Shown: positions 26,464 through 36,191 of the stretch, one piece after another
How positions within the stretch are numbered: the first letter of the stretch is position 1
Layout: every line of letters starts with the position of its first letter
Assembly (NCBI GenBank): GCA_010206265.1
Contig: VIQV01000016.1
Coordinates: 309 to 64,308, forward strand
Length of the DNA: 64,000 nucleotides
From: Lachnospiraceae bacterium MD329
GTDB lineage: Bacteria; Bacillota; Clostridia; UBA1381
Direction: 5' to 3'
Position numbers and translations under genes: made by a program
Notes under the pieces: model-generated
The model's database searches: none
Seen by the model: the letters and a program-made list of their open reading frames with translations, nothing else
What the model was told of the DNA's origin: nothing

Positions 26464-28134
26464 ATGCTTTCTGATATTGAAATCGCGCAGAACGCTGAAA
26501 TGAAACATATCCGTGATATTGCCGCGGCTGTCGGTATTGATGAAGAACAGCTTGAATATTACGGAAAGTATAAGGCGAAAATATCCTCGGAACTGTGGGA
26601 AACGGTTAAGGATAAGAACGATGGTAAGCTCGTGCTTGTGACTGCGATAAATCCTACGCCGGCAGGTGAGGGCAAAACGACTACTACAATAGGTCTTGGG
26701 GACGCGCTTTCAAAAATGGGTAAAAAGTGCGTGCTTGCATTGCGTGAACCGTCGCTGGGTCCTGTTATGGGTATTAAAGGCGGTGCGGCAGGCGGCGGAT
26801 ACAGTCAGGTTGTGCCTATGGAGGACATTAATCTTCATTTTACAGGTGATATGCACGCGATAACCGCGGCAAATAATCTGCTTTCGGCTATGATTGACAA
26901 TCATATTCATCAGGGAAATGAGCTTAATATTGATGTCACAAATATTGTCTGGAAACGCGTGCTTGATATGAATGACAGAGCGCTGCGTAAAACGGTTGTA
27001 GGTATGGGCGGAAAAATTAACGGCATACCTCGTGAGGACGGATTTATGATTACGGTTGCGTCTGAGATTATGGCAATACTTTGTCTTGCCAATGATTTAG
27101 AGGATTTGAAGTACCGTCTTGGAGAAATCATAATAGGCTATAACCGCGAGGGTGAGCCTGTAAAGGCATCGGATTTAAACGCGCAGGGCGCAATGACGGC
27201 GTTGTTAAAAGATGCTGTAAAACCGAACCTTGTACAGACGCTTGAACATACACCGTGTTTTATTCACGGCGGACCGTTTGCTAATATCGCTCACGGCTGT
27301 AATAGTGTACAGGCTACAAAGCTTGCGTTAAAGATTGGAGATTACACGATAACGGAGGCAGGATTCGGTGCTGATTTAGGCGCGGAAAAGTTTATGGATA
27401 TCAAGTGCCGAATGGCAGGATTGAGCCCTGATGCAGTAGTCATAGTTGCAACTGTACGTGCTCTTAAATATAACGGAGGAGTGGCAAAGGCTGACCTAAA
27501 AGAAGAAAATGTTGACGCGCTGAAAAAAGGTATAGTAAACCTTGAAAAGCACATTGAAAATATGCTTTCATACGGTGTACCTGTAGTTGTTGCTGTAAAT
27601 CGCTTTGATACGGACAGCGATGCGGAGCTGTCGACAGTAATTGAACGCTGTAATGAGCTTGGAGCGCAGTGTGCGTTAAGCGAAGTGTTTGCAAAAGGCG
27701 GTGACGGAGGACTTGAGCTTGCTCAAAAGGTAATTGCCGCAATTGAAAATGAAAAAGCAGATTATAAGCCTGCGTATGATGTAAATTTGACAATAAAAGA
27801 AAAGATACATACAGTAGTAACAAAAATTTATGGCGGCAGCGGTGTTTCATATAGTCCGAGAGCATTAAAACAGATAAAACGTCTGGAGGAGCTTGGGCTT
27901 GATAAAAAGCCCGTATGTATGGCGAAAACGCAGTATTCACTGTCAGACAATCCTAAATTGCTTGGACGTCCGGAAGGCTTTACAGTTTCGGTTAGTAATG
28001 TGCGCGTCAGCAACGGTGCAGGTTTTGTGGTGATTGAAACGGGCGATATTATGGTAATGCCGGGATTGCCGAAGGTGCCTGCGGCAAATAATATTGATGT
28101 TGACGCAGACGGGAAAATTACAGGATTGTTTTAA
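26464..28134 (+). CDS. fhs: Formate-tetrahydrofolate ligase
   Basis: 556 residues. It joins formate to tetrahydrofolate at the cost of ATP, giving 10-formyl-THF for purine, formyl-Met and C1 metabolism, and it is the formate-fixing step in acetogens. The P-loop reads '[18 protein letters not shown]' (about 65-82). '[21 protein letters not shown]' is split by family-typical residues and '[10 protein letters not shown]' occurs later. AGGGGGT precedes the ATG. tsaE starts two bases after the stop. Confidence 0.97.
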   Translation: MLSDIEIAQNAEMKHIRDIAAAVGIDEEQLEYYGKYKAKISSELWETVKDKNDGKLVLVTAINPTPAGEGKTTTTIGLGDALSKMGKKCVLALREPSLGPVMGIKGGAAGGGYSQVVPMEDINLHFTGDMHAITAANNLLSAMIDNHIHQGNELNIDVTNIVWKRVLDMNDRALRKTVVGMGGKINGIPREDGFMITVASEIMAILCLANDLEDLKYRLGEIIIGYNREGEPVKASDLNAQGAMTALLKDAVKPNLVQTLEHTPCFIHGGPFANIAHGCNSVQATKLALKIGDYTITEAGFGADLGAEKFMDIKCRMAGLSPDAVVIVATVRALKYNGGVAKADLKEENVDALKKGIVNLEKHIENMLSYGVPVVVAVNRFDTDSDAELSTVIERCNELGAQCALSEVFAKGGDGGLELAQKVIAAIENEKADYKPAYDVNLTIKEKIHTVVTKIYGGSGVSYSPRALKQIKRLEELGLDKKPVCMAKTQYSLSDNPKLLGRPEGFTVSVSNVRVSNGAGFVVIETGDIMVMPGLPKVPAANNIDVDADGKITGLF

Positions 28135-28135
28135 T

Positions 28136-28564
28136 ATGGAATATATTTCAAAGAGCTATGAAGAAACGCAGAAAATAGCGTCTGATTTTGCAAAAACCTT
28201 GAAAAGCGGCGATGTAGTGTGTATGTACGGCGATTTGGGAGCAGGCAAGACAGCGTTTGTACAGGGTTTGGCAAAAGGATTTAATATTTTTGAGCCGATA
28301 ACAAGTCCTACTTTTACGATAGTCAACGAGTATGACGGTGATATGCCGCTGTATCATTTTGACGTGTACCGTATTGCTGACAGCGACGAGATGTATGAAA
28401 TCGGGTATGAGGAGTATGTTGACGGCAACGGTGTAAGCGTTATAGAGTGGGCGGAGCTGATAGAGGACGTACTGCCTCCGTGTCGTTATGAAGTCGTTGT
28501 TTCAAAGGATTATGCAGAGGACGAAAATTACCGAAAAATAGAAATAAGGAAGATTACAAAATGA
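28136..28564 (+). CDS. tsaE: tRNA t6A biosynthesis ATPase TsaE
   Basis: 142 residues. The P-loop 'GDLGAGKTAF' near 36-45 and the 'SPTFTIVNEY', 'LYHFDVYRI' and 'VIEWAE' motifs define TsaE, the ATPase partner of the TsaB-TsaD complex that makes threonylcarbamoyladenosine at tRNA position 37. It starts immediately after the fhs stop and overlaps tsaB by 4 nt (ATGA). TsaD is not in the window. Confidence 0.96.
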   Translation: MEYISKSYEETQKIASDFAKTLKSGDVVCMYGDLGAGKTAFVQGLAKGFNIFEPITSPTFTIVNEYDGDMPLYHFDVYRIADSDEMYEIGYEEYVDGNGVSVIEWAELIEDVLPPCRYEVVVSKDYAEDENYRKIEIRKITK

Positions 28565-29280
28565 GAGTTCTTGCAGTAGATACTTCATCAAATGCAGCGA
28601 CGGTCGCAGTTATGGAGGACGAGTTGCTTTTGGGTGAATACACGGTCAATCATAAAAAGACTCATTCCCAGAAAATAATGGTAATGATTAGTCAGCTTTT
28701 GAGTGACCTTGAATTGACGGCTGACGATATAGATGTTTTTGCCGCGGCTGTCGGTCCCGGTTCGTTTACAGGGTTAAGGATAGGTGTGGCAACAGTTAAG
28801 GCGCTGGCGCACGCGTCAGATAAAGCTGTTGTCAGTGTAGGCACGCTTGAGGCGCTTGCGTATAATATGCCGTATGCAGAGCATATTATAGTGCCTGTTA
28901 TGGACGCACGCCGAAATAATGTGTTTGCGGCAAGTTATATATGGGACGATGGTTTAAAGGAAATAGGTGAACCTGAGGGAATTACTATTGAGGAATGTGT
29001 CGGCGCGTGTTCGAATTTTCTTGATACAATATTTATCGGTGATGGTGCGGCTGTACATCGTGATTATATAAAAAGTGAACTGGGTGATAAAGCAATATTT
29101 CCGAGCGGTGCGGTTCTTAATTCGAGAGCTTCGTCGGTTGCGGCGATTGCTATGGAGCGTGCTAAACGCGGTGAAACAGAATCATATCTGGAAATGAAAC
29201 CGTACTATATTAAAAAATCTCAGGCGGAAAAAGAGCTGGAGGAAAAATCTCGTCACACACCGTCCCAATCGCAGACTTGA
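28561..29280 (+). CDS. tsaB: tRNA t6A biosynthesis protein TsaB
   Basis: 239 residues of the ASKHA fold: 'VLAVDTSSNAATVAVM', 'THSQKIMVMI', 'AVGPGSFTGLRIGVATVKAL' and 'VPVMDARRNNVFAA'. TsaB is a scaffold for TsaD and TsaE in t6A synthesis. The C-terminus runs a little past the usual 'KKSQAERELEEK' ending ('SRHTPSQSQT'). The rimI gene that often follows in Firmicutes is absent, and an apparently non-coding structured gap lies there instead. Confidence 0.94.
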   Translation: MRVLAVDTSSNAATVAVMEDELLLGEYTVNHKKTHSQKIMVMISQLLSDLELTADDIDVFAAAVGPGSFTGLRIGVATVKALAHASDKAVVSVGTLEALAYNMPYAEHIIVPVMDARRNNVFAASYIWDDGLKEIGEPEGITIEECVGACSNFLDTIFIGDGAAVHRDYIKSELGDKAIFPSGAVLNSRASSVAAIAMERAKRGETESYLEMKPYYIKKSQAEKELEEKSRHTPSQSQT

Positions 29281-29403
29281 AGTACATTTGTACGACTGCA
29301 CCTGCGATTAGAACGGTCTGTATAGAGCTTTTGCCTCAAGTAAATACAGGAAAATCCTGTCACCAAGATGGCGGTGGAAATTAAAAAGAAAAGGGGAATT
29401 TTA
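29281..29403 (+). other. Structured non-coding gap between tsaB and rpiB
   Basis: About 120 nt without an ORF. It holds small inverted repeats: GTACATTTGTAC near 29282, ACAGGA/TCCTGT near 29346-29360, and CACC/GGTG just after. No known riboswitch was recognised. Confidence 0.35.
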
Positions 29404-29844
29404 ATGTTAGCAATAGGAAGTGACCACGGAGGTTTTGAATTAAAGGGACATATCGTGGAACATTTAAAGGAAAAGGGAATAGAAGTAAAGGATTTTGGCG
29501 TTTATAATGAGGACAGCGTTGATTATCCAGATTGTGCAAAGCCTGTTTGTGAGGCGGTACTCGGCGGTGAATGTGAATGTGGTATTCTTATCTGTGGTAC
29601 GGGTATCGGCATTTCAATGGCGGCAAATAAGTTTAACGGTATACGCGCCGCGCTGTGTGGTGATGTGTTCAGCGCAAAAATGGCTAAAGAACATAATAAT
29701 GCAAATATTATATGCCTTGGCGGACGCGTGACAGGCAGAGAGCTTGCAAATATGATAGTTGATACATATTTGGACGCTGAATTTCAGGATGGCAGACACG
29801 CTGAAAGAATAAAGAAAATTCACGAAATAGAATATGTGAAATAA
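29404..29844 (+). CDS. rpiB: Ribose-5-phosphate isomerase B
   Basis: 146 residues: 'LAIGSDHGGFELK', 'YPDCAKPVCEAV', 'ILICGTGIGISMAANK' (with the active-site Cys), 'RAALCGD', 'NNANIICLGGRV'. It interconverts ribulose 5-phosphate and ribose 5-phosphate. The same fold also serves galactose-6-phosphate or sugar-phosphate isomerases, but the motifs fit RpiB. ATG 29404 follows AAAAGGGGAA by 6 nt. A longer in-frame ATG at 29368 lacks a ribosome site. Confidence 0.94.
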   Translation: MLAIGSDHGGFELKGHIVEHLKEKGIEVKDFGVYNEDSVDYPDCAKPVCEAVLGGECECGILICGTGIGISMAANKFNGIRAALCGDVFSAKMAKEHNNANIICLGGRVTGRELANMIVDTYLDAEFQDGRHAERIKKIHEIEYVK

Positions 29845-29891
29845 TAGACACTGTTAAGAGTATGTCTGCAATATTCAGAAGATATTTATAA

Positions 29892-29930
29892 AAAAGCCAA
29901 TAGATTTTATAATCTATTGGCTTTTGTTTT
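29892..29930 (+). terminator. Terminator after rpiB
   Basis: AAAAGCCAATAGATT pairs perfectly with AATCTATTGGCTTTT, then GTTTT. It may serve both rpiB and the convergent acetyltransferase gene. Confidence 0.85.
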
Positions 29931-29966
29931 GGCAAAAAAGAGTGACTCTTTAAATAGGAATTATTC

Positions 29967-30515
29967 TTATTGTAGTGTTTCGTAAAATGAATAGTCTACG
30001 AACCCATTTATTTTATCTAATGCGCCGTTTTCCAATTCCTTTATCATCAGGCAATCCTGATGTGGTAGTTTAATATTCGGACCTGCGTTTATATCAAATT
30101 TGTAACTTGATTGAAAACCGCGCGGATTATAATTTTTGGAATTTCCCTCAACTAATATTGCTTTAAACCCTAATTCTTTTGCCTTTGTAAAACCATATTC
30201 CAAGATTTCCTTTGAAATATGCTGTCTTTGGAGCTCTGTTTTGACGGCTACAGGTGTAAGAATAAGTAATTCATCTTCATATTTTCCCTCAATATGAAAT
30301 CTTGAAAACATTGCATACCCAATGATATCATTATTATCATCTGTCATAATAAGCTCTAAATCGGGAATATAATATTTTTTTGCCCGTATTTCTTCTACAA
30401 GTTGACGCACCATTTTTCCTTCTTCTGCGTTGTCACTTTGTGTAAATACATCTTCTACCAAATCTAAAGATGGTATAAGATATTGATTTTCCATTGATTT
30501 TATAGTGCGTTTCAT
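29967..30515 (-). CDS. GNAT-family N-acetyltransferase
   Basis: 182 residues. The GNAT core is visible: 'DIIGYAMFSRFHI' (beta4), 'LLILTPVAVKTELQRQHISKEILEYGFTKA' (acetyl-CoA pyrophosphate loop, with Q-R-Q-H in place of Q-x-x-G-x-G/A), 'FKAILVEGNSKNYNPRGF'. The divergent pyrophosphate loop is noteworthy. The substrate is unknown. GGGAGG is upstream of the ATG. It lies 39 nt downstream of the isomerase gene on the same strand and may be read from its promoter. Confidence 0.85.
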   Translation of the reverse strand: MKRTIKSMENQYLIPSLDLVEDVFTQSDNAEEGKMVRQLVEEIRAKKYYIPDLELIMTDDNNDIIGYAMFSRFHIEGKYEDELLILTPVAVKTELQRQHISKEILEYGFTKAKELGFKAILVEGNSKNYNPRGFQSSYKFDINAGPNIKLPHQDCLMIKELENGALDKINGFVDYSFYETLQ

Positions 30516-30554
30516 TGTATTAACCTCCCGGTTTTGTCATTATGGCAACTGTTT

Positions 30555-31973
30555 TTATCTTGTTACAATATCAACAGGAACATTGAAAATCTTTGCCACT
30601 TTCAGAATTGTATCAATGTGTCTGCCTGTTGCCGCGGCAAAATGGTGAGTCGGACCGCATTCACTCCAGCGGTTTACAAATTCTCTTGCTCCGCAGGTAA
30701 AACGTGTTCTCATATTAGTATCACCGAAGGAAAGAATTTTACCTTCTTCGTTTATACCTTCTGCAACGATAAACTTAAAGTGACCGTCGCCGTCCTGTGT
30801 AATAGCAAGGTAAGTAACAGGACCTGTATACGGATAAAACTGCGTCAGATAACCGCCGCCGGTCTTTCCGTGGAACACCTTAACAATTTTCATTGTCGGT
30901 TTTTTATCGGATATATCGGCATCGCCTGAGCCGCTGTGTCCTATAATGGCTATATCGTCATTAAAATCAATAGAGTACATTTCGGCAAGCTGACCCGTGC
31001 CTGAAATTGTTTTAAGAATACTCATTGCCATAGCAACTTTCATATCTCCTTCAACAGCACAAGCCGTTCCCTGTTTGATAAGCATAGAAAATGCAGGGAT
31101 AAGCATACTGTCAAGAACACCTGCTTTACCTTGTGCGAAACCGTCATAGTGAGAGGCGATAAGACCGAGTTTTTCGTCTTTAACCCACTGTTCAAAAGCA
31201 ACAACATACTTTGCCATTTCCCATACTTCTTCAATACTGCCGCCGCCTTCGATGTCAAAGGTATCGAGAATATCCTGAGCTTTTGCGCGGATAGCCGTTT
31301 CATCAGTGATGTCGTCAGCAATTGCCCACATTTTCTCCCAGTCAAACTGCTTTGTATACAGATTCATTCGTCTGTACAGGTTGGATTCGTCAATATAGAG
31401 GTCCATCATACCGGGGTAAGGTCTGCCAATCTGTGCGATATTGGTATCTCTGAATCTTCTTCTTACCTGTGCCGCACGGCACCATTCCTCGATTTCAGAC
31501 TGTACACCCGGATCGCCGCCCTCTACAACTCCTGTAATAACTGCGTGTCTTTTTCCGAAACGTTCAAGGTCAGCTACCATTTCACCTACAGCGCCGCAGG
31601 CATAGCCCTCGCCGAGCCACGAGGCAATATCCGTGTGGTCATAATCAAGAGCCTTTAGTTTCTGCACATTTACAAGCACTACAGGTACGTCCAAGTCCTT
31701 TACTGCAGGCAGCATATTGTAAGATGTTGCATAAGTAAGGAGCTGTAAAAATACCAAATCCACATCAGCTGCGCGGAATAAATCTCCTGCCGCCTGTGAC
31801 TGCTCCTTTGTTGTTACAATACCGCCGTCAATGATTTCCACTGTGTCGGGCAGCGTCTGTTTAAACGCTTTAAACTGAGCCTCAAATTCAGGCACCAACG
31901 ACGGGAACTGCGGAAGATAAGCGCCGAGCGCGATAGAGAATACGCCTATCTTTGCTTTTGTATTTACTAACAT
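30555..31973 (-). CDS. L-arabinose/L-fucose isomerase-family ketol-isomerase
   Basis: 472 residues. The family layout is clear: N-terminal 'KIGVFSIALGAYLPQFP', middle 'LVNVQKL', then metal/substrate residues matching E. coli AraA: Glu in 'CAVEGD', Glu in 'AEMYSIDF', His in 'IIGHSGSGD' and the HH pair in 'GPTHHFAAATGR'. It should convert an aldose such as L-arabinose to its ketose, consistent with use of pectin side chains alongside the PL11 lyase. True AraA is about 500 residues, so another pentose or deoxyhexose substrate cannot be ruled out. No araB or araD is nearby. CAGGAGG precedes the ATG. Confidence 0.85.
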   Translation of the reverse strand: MLVNTKAKIGVFSIALGAYLPQFPSLVPEFEAQFKAFKQTLPDTVEIIDGGIVTTKEQSQAAGDLFRAADVDLVFLQLLTYATSYNMLPAVKDLDVPVVLVNVQKLKALDYDHTDIASWLGEGYACGAVGEMVADLERFGKRHAVITGVVEGGDPGVQSEIEEWCRAAQVRRRFRDTNIAQIGRPYPGMMDLYIDESNLYRRMNLYTKQFDWEKMWAIADDITDETAIRAKAQDILDTFDIEGGGSIEEVWEMAKYVVAFEQWVKDEKLGLIASHYDGFAQGKAGVLDSMLIPAFSMLIKQGTACAVEGDMKVAMAMSILKTISGTGQLAEMYSIDFNDDIAIIGHSGSGDADISDKKPTMKIVKVFHGKTGGGYLTQFYPYTGPVTYLAITQDGDGHFKFIVAEGINEEGKILSFGDTNMRTRFTCGAREFVNRWSECGPTHHFAAATGRHIDTILKVAKIFNVPVDIVTR

Positions 31974-32009
31974 ATTATAGTCCTCCTGTATCTTTTTTTT
32001 AATAAACTA

Positions 32010-32038
32010 ATTATATACGATTTTGCCTTTTTTTGCAA
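32010..32038 (-). promoter_or_regulatory. Promoter of the isomerase gene
   Basis: On the minus strand, TTGCAA (32033-32038), 17 nt, TATAAT (32010-32015). Confidence 0.7.
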
Positions 32039-32060
32039 TAGCAAAACAGATAATAATATG

Positions 32061-32092
32061 AAAAAAACCGACTATTCTATAATAGTCGGTTT
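32061..32092 (-). terminator. Terminator after the SSB-like gene
   Basis: AAACCGACTATT/AATAGTCGGTTT with a 4-nt loop. The T-run lies on the minus strand. Confidence 0.85.
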
Positions 32093-32097
32093 CAGGT

Positions 32098-32793
32098 TTA
32101 TATTATTTCGTCATTAAAATCCTCGGTTGTGTTTTCAATAGGTTCATCAGCATTCTGAGTCTCTTCGTCTTTGCTTGCGAGTTCAATTCTGTTGATTGAA
32201 ACCTCATAAGCGGTTTTTGTGATGACCTCATCTTCGCCGACACGTTTCTGGTACGTTCTCGACTGAATACGTCCGTAAATTTTAACGTTGTCGCCTACCT
32301 TTAACATCTTTGCAAACCGAGCGTTACGTCCCCAAGCAATTATGGGTATGTAGTCGGATTTATTGTAGCTCCTGTTTACGGCAAGAAGTAAATCAGTTAT
32401 TTCTCTACCGAGCGGTGTGGCGCGGTAAACCGGCTCTTTGCAAATGAAACCGTTCAAATAAAGCACATTCGGATTTCTGTTGTCAGTCTCTTCAAGGTGA
32501 GCGATATCCTTTGCGAATACTGTAAGAACAAGACGGTTTTCGCCATTTTCAAAGCTGTTGTAGGAACGGAATTGACCCGTTATTTCAACCAAATCACCGA
32601 TTGAATAGCTGCCATCCATAACAAGACGTTCAGATACCATTACACGAATATTGTCATTCGCTCCGCTAAGACGCGGTACAGCGACTGTGCAGGTGAAAAA
32701 TTTCTCTCCGTAAATTTCGTGGTTCAATCTGAATTCGTCTTCGATTGTACCTATTATAAGCGCCTGATTGTTTGATAAGTTAGTATTATCCAT
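32098..32793 (-). CDS. Single-stranded DNA-binding protein with two OB folds
   Basis: 231 residues with two OB-fold domains in tandem. The first (about 10-105) reads 'NQALIIGTIEDEF ... FFTCTVAVPRLSGAND' and 'IGDLVEITGQFRSY'. The second (about 108-205) reads 'VLYLNGFICKEPVYRATPLGREITDLLLAVNR ... YIPIIAWGRNARFAKMLKVGDNVKIYGRIQSR'. The second is the classic SSB fold. The usual SSB has one fold plus a C-terminal DDDIPF tip, which is absent here although the tail is acidic. It is therefore a paralog with a special task rather than the housekeeping SSB. Start 32793 follows GGAGG by 9 nt. Confidence 0.82.
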   Translation of the reverse strand: MDNTNLSNNQALIIGTIEDEFRLNHEIYGEKFFTCTVAVPRLSGANDNIRVMVSERLVMDGSYSIGDLVEITGQFRSYNSFENGENRLVLTVFAKDIAHLEETDNRNPNVLYLNGFICKEPVYRATPLGREITDLLLAVNRSYNKSDYIPIIAWGRNARFAKMLKVGDNVKIYGRIQSRTYQKRVGEDEVITKTAYEVSINRIELASKDEETQNADEPIENTTEDFNDEII

Positions 32794-32881
32794 TTGAGTA
32801 AAACCTCCTCTGTTGTATTTAGAAATTGTTATCATCAAGTTATATTTATTCTTGAGTACGAGAAATTATTCTTACAAATCT

Positions 32882-32911
32882 ATTATACCAATATTTTGTA
32901 CCGATATTCAA
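32882..32911 (-). promoter_or_regulatory. Promoter of the SSB-like gene
   Basis: On the minus strand, TTGAAT (32906-32911), 18 nt, TATAAT (32882-32887). Confidence 0.65.
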
Positions 32912-33013
32912 GTATTATTTATACTTTTTTGATAAATTTGTTATAAATGCTGTTTAAATCCTGATAATTGATACGCTTTTCATATGTTTTATGTATATTT
33001 TGTAATCTTTGTT

Positions 33014-33042
33014 TTGACAAATACAGGATAGAATGTTATACT
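33014..33042 (+). promoter_or_regulatory. Promoter of the small membrane protein/valS unit
   Basis: TTGACA (33014-33019), 17 nt, TATACT (33037-33042). No T-box specifier or terminator is seen between it and valS. Confidence 0.8.
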
Positions 33043-33093
33043 ATAGGTACAATATGGTTTATAATATTTTTAAATGAAAGGGTGTGTGTATTT

Positions 33094-33282
33094 GTGATTG
33101 CAATAAGGATTGCGGCTCTTGTTACAGGATTTTTAGCGCTTGTTCTTACGTTCAAGGCAAAATTTGTTGTTGAGCGTGTGCTTAAAAAGGAGCCGACGGA
33201 GGGAATGGTTCTGCGAGTCAAATACATTGCGCTGGCGCTTGCGGTTATCGCATTTTTGGCGATACTGGTGTTTGTAAAGTGA
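33094..33282 (+). CDS. Small two-helix membrane protein (62 aa), unknown function
   Basis: From GTG 33094 (AAAGGG about 11 nt upstream) the product has a hydrophobic helix at about 3-20, a basic loop ('KAKFVVERVLKKEPTEGMVLRVK') and a second helix at about 42-60. No family is recognised. It lies 40 nt before valS behind the shared promoter, so it is co-expressed with valyl-tRNA synthetase. The start is uncertain because other GTG codons lie just upstream. Confidence 0.65.
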   Translation: MIAIRIAALVTGFLALVLTFKAKFVVERVLKKEPTEGMVLRVKYIALALAVIAFLAILVFVK

Positions 33283-33322
33283 TAGAGATTTAAAAATATA
33301 AACTTAAAGGAGATAACAATAA

Positions 33323-35965
33323 ATGGAAGACGCAAAAAATATAGCTAAAACGTATGCCCCCTCTGAATTTGAGGACAGAATATATAATGAATGGGTTGAA
33401 AAGGGATATTTCCACGCTGAGGCGGATAAGGACAGAGAGCCGTTTACAATAGTAATTCCGCCCCCGAACGTAACGGGACAGCTCCATATGGGACACGCTC
33501 TCGACGAAACTTTGCAGGATATTTTAATCCGTTATAAGAGAATGCAGGGCTACAACGCATTGTGGATACCGGGTACAGACCACGCCGGAATTGCAACCCA
33601 GGCAAAGGTTGAGGCGGAAATCCGCGAAAAGGAAGGGCTTTCGCGTTATGATTTAGGACGTGAAAAGTTTCTTGAACGCGTTTGGGACTGGAAAAAAATG
33701 TACGGCGACAGAATTATAAATCAGCTTAAAAAAATCGGTTCGTCGTGCGACTGGGAAAGAGAACGTTTTACAATGGACGAGGGCTTGTCAAAAGCCGTAA
33801 AGGAGGTCTTTGTAAATCTTTATAACAAAGGACTTATCTATCAGGGCTCAAGAATAATAAACTGGTGTCCGCACTGCATAACCGCGCTTTCAGACGTAGA
33901 GGTAGAGCACGAGGAGCAGGCAGGACATTTCTGGCATATCAAATATCCGATTAAGGACAGCGGGGATTTTGTTATAATTGCTACAACGCGTCCCGAAACG
34001 CTGTTCGGCGATACTGCTGTTGCGGTAAATCCCGAGGATGAACGCTATAAGAATTTAGTAGGAAAAATGCTTTTACTGCCTCTTACAGACCGTGAAATAC
34101 CTGTTGTAGCAGATGAATATGTAGATAAGGAGTTCGGTACGGGCTGCGTTAAGATTACTCCGGCGCACGACCCCAACGACTTTGAAGTGGGTCAGCGTCA
34201 TAATCTTGAACAAATTAAGGTTATGAATGACGACGCGACAATGAACTCATATGCAGGCAAATACGAGGGTATGGACAGATACGAATGCCGTAAGGCTATG
34301 ATTAAGGACCTTGATGAAATGGGACTTCTTGTAAAGGTTGAGGACCATAGCCATAACGTAGGTCAGTGTCAGCGCTGCGGAACAACTGTTGAACCGATTG
34401 TTTCCAAGCAGTGGTTTGTAAAAATGAAACCGCTTGCACAGCCTGCGATTGACGCGGTTAAGAATAAAGAAACAGAATTTGTTCCCGAGCATTTTGAAAA
34501 GGTGTATTTCCACTGGCTCGAAAATATACGCGACTGGTGTATATCACGTCAGCTTTGGTGGGGTCATAGAATTCCTGCGTTTTATTGTGACGACTGTGGT
34601 GAAATGGTTGTTACAAAAGAGGATAAACCTGTATGCTCCAAGTGCGGTAAGGAAATGCGTCAGGATTCGGATACGCTCGATACCTGGTTCTCGTCGGCAT
34701 TGTGGCCGTTCTCAACGCTCGGCTGGCCCGAAAAGAATGAGGATTTAGCATATTTCTATCCGACAAGCGTGCTTGTAACAGGCTATGACATAATTCCATT
34801 CTGGGTAATGCGAATGATGTTCTCCGCTCTTGAACATACGGGCGAAGTGCCGTTTAAGCACGTATTTATTCACGGACTTGTGCGCGACAGTCAGGGCAGA
34901 AAAATGAGTAAGTCACTCGGCAACGGTATTGACCCGCTTGAAATTGTGGAGCAGTACGGTGCGGACGCACTGCGCTTTACACTTGCTACAGGTAATGCTC
35001 CGGGCAATGATATGCGTTTCTATATTGAACGTGTTGAATCGAGTCGTAATTTTGCAAATAAGATTTGGAATGCGTCGAGATTTACGCTTATGAATCTTGA
35101 TATTACTGAAAATAAGCTTCCCGATATATCGGATTTACAGCTTGAGGACAAGTGGATTCTGTCAAGATATAATAAGGTAGTTAAAGCAGTGACAGAAAAT
35201 CTTGATAAATTTGAGTTGGGTATTGCGCTGTCAAATTTATATGATTTTATATGGGAAAGTTTCTGTGACTGGTATATTGAACTTGTAAAGCCGAGATTGT
35301 TCGACAAAGAGAATCCGACGGCAAAAACAGCGCAGTATGTGCTGACATATGTGCTTTCAAATACAATGAAACTGCTGCACCCGTTTATGCCGTTTATAAC
35401 CGAGGAAATATGGCAGCACCTGCCGCACGAGGGTGAAAGCATAATGATAAGTGAATATCCGTCGTATGACAGTGCACTGGATTTCCCGAATGATGAAAAA
35501 GCAATGGCTTTGATTATGGACGCGATAAGCGCAATCCGTAACCGCAGGGCGGAAATGAATGTGCCGCCGTCAAAGAAAGCCAAGGTTATTATAGTAACCG
35601 ATAAAAATGACGTGTTCGGACAGGGTACCACATTCTTTGAGAAACTCGCATCAGCAAGTGAGGCAATTGTACAGAGTGATAAGTCGGGAGTAAGCGATAA
35701 TGCGGTAAATATAGTTGTTCCTTCGGCTGAAATTTATCTTCCTCTTGATGAACTTGTTGATAAATCAAAAGAGCTTGCACGACTGAATGACGAGAAGAAA
35801 AAGCTTGAAGGCGAGATTAAGCGCGTAGAGGGTAAGCTTAATAACGCAGGTTTTGTCGCAAAGGCACCGCAGAAGGTCGTTGACGAGGAAAAAGCAAAGG
35901 GTGAAAAATATAAGGAAATGCTTGAAAAGGTACTTGAAAGCATTAAGAATATGGAAAATATATAG
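33323..35965 (+). CDS. valS: Valyl-tRNA synthetase
   Basis: 880 residues, normal for bacterial ValRS. The class I signatures are '[15 protein letters not shown]' (HMGH, about 50-60) and '[14 protein letters not shown]' (KMSKS, near 528). The editing domain includes '[17 protein letters not shown]'. Two CxxC pairs follow ('CQRCG', 'CDDCG ... CSKCG'). The anticodon domain and a C-terminal coiled coil (about 805-880) that clamps tRNA are present. It charges tRNA-Val and edits threonine. No T-box leader was found, unlike many Firmicute synthetases. Confidence 0.97.
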   Translation: MEDAKNIAKTYAPSEFEDRIYNEWVEKGYFHAEADKDREPFTIVIPPPNVTGQLHMGHALDETLQDILIRYKRMQGYNALWIPGTDHAGIATQAKVEAEIREKEGLSRYDLGREKFLERVWDWKKMYGDRIINQLKKIGSSCDWERERFTMDEGLSKAVKEVFVNLYNKGLIYQGSRIINWCPHCITALSDVEVEHEEQAGHFWHIKYPIKDSGDFVIIATTRPETLFGDTAVAVNPEDERYKNLVGKMLLLPLTDREIPVVADEYVDKEFGTGCVKITPAHDPNDFEVGQRHNLEQIKVMNDDATMNSYAGKYEGMDRYECRKAMIKDLDEMGLLVKVEDHSHNVGQCQRCGTTVEPIVSKQWFVKMKPLAQPAIDAVKNKETEFVPEHFEKVYFHWLENIRDWCISRQLWWGHRIPAFYCDDCGEMVVTKEDKPVCSKCGKEMRQDSDTLDTWFSSALWPFSTLGWPEKNEDLAYFYPTSVLVTGYDIIPFWVMRMMFSALEHTGEVPFKHVFIHGLVRDSQGRKMSKSLGNGIDPLEIVEQYGADALRFTLATGNAPGNDMRFYIERVESSRNFANKIWNASRFTLMNLDITENKLPDISDLQLEDKWILSRYNKVVKAVTENLDKFELGIALSNLYDFIWESFCDWYIELVKPRLFDKENPTAKTAQYVLTYVLSNTMKLLHPFMPFITEEIWQHLPHEGESIMISEYPSYDSALDFPNDEKAMALIMDAISAIRNRRAEMNVPPSKKAKVIIVTDKNDVFGQGTTFFEKLASASEAIVQSDKSGVSDNAVNIVVPSAEIYLPLDELVDKSKELARLNDEKKKLEGEIKRVEGKLNNAGFVAKAPQKVVDEEKAKGEKYKEMLEKVLESIKNMENI

Positions 35966-35967
35966 TG

Positions 35968-35995
35968 AAAAAGGGCTGTGTATACAGCCCTTTTT
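35968..35995 (+). terminator. Terminator after valS
   Basis: AAAAAGGGCTGT, 4-nt loop, ACAGCCCTTTTT. Confidence 0.9.
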
Positions 35996-36015
35996 AATAA
36001 TTTTGAAAAAAACAC

Positions 36016-36044
36016 TTGACAAACACTTCTAACGGTGGTAAAAT
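36016..36044 (+). promoter_or_regulatory. Promoter of infC-rpmI-rplT
   Basis: TTGACA (36016-36021), 17 nt, TAAAAT (36039-36044). Confidence 0.75.
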
Positions 36045-36049
36045 ATATC

Positions 36050-36191
36050 GGTAAAGAAAACAAGCAGAACGCTCCGTTCTCACCGTACGGCGAAAGCTTT
36101 GCGGTAAATATCGGGTATTTTTCACAATATCGGTATATGTACGGGTGCGTTTGCAGCCGTTTTTTGTATGTGTTTTAAGGAGGGATTAACC
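36050..36191 (+). promoter_or_regulatory. infC operon leader with attenuator hairpin
   Basis: An approximately 140-nt leader with 'GAACGCTCCGTTCTCACCG' (near 36068) and several small stems ends in a terminator-like hairpin at 36141-36160 (ACGG.TGC / GCA.CCGT, loop GTTT) with TTTTTT after it. Known infC/rpmI/rplT operons are regulated through such leaders by L20 or IF3. That role is inferred here. Confidence 0.65.

Noticed and set aside
30534..30929. A plus-strand frame opposite the isomerase gene
   Set aside because: Its composition follows from the antisense of the isomerase codons, and there is no start signal.
33043..33322. A T-box leader upstream of valS
   Set aside because: No T-box sequence, specifier hairpin or antiterminator/terminator pair is visible. 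The stretch is occupied by a small ORF.
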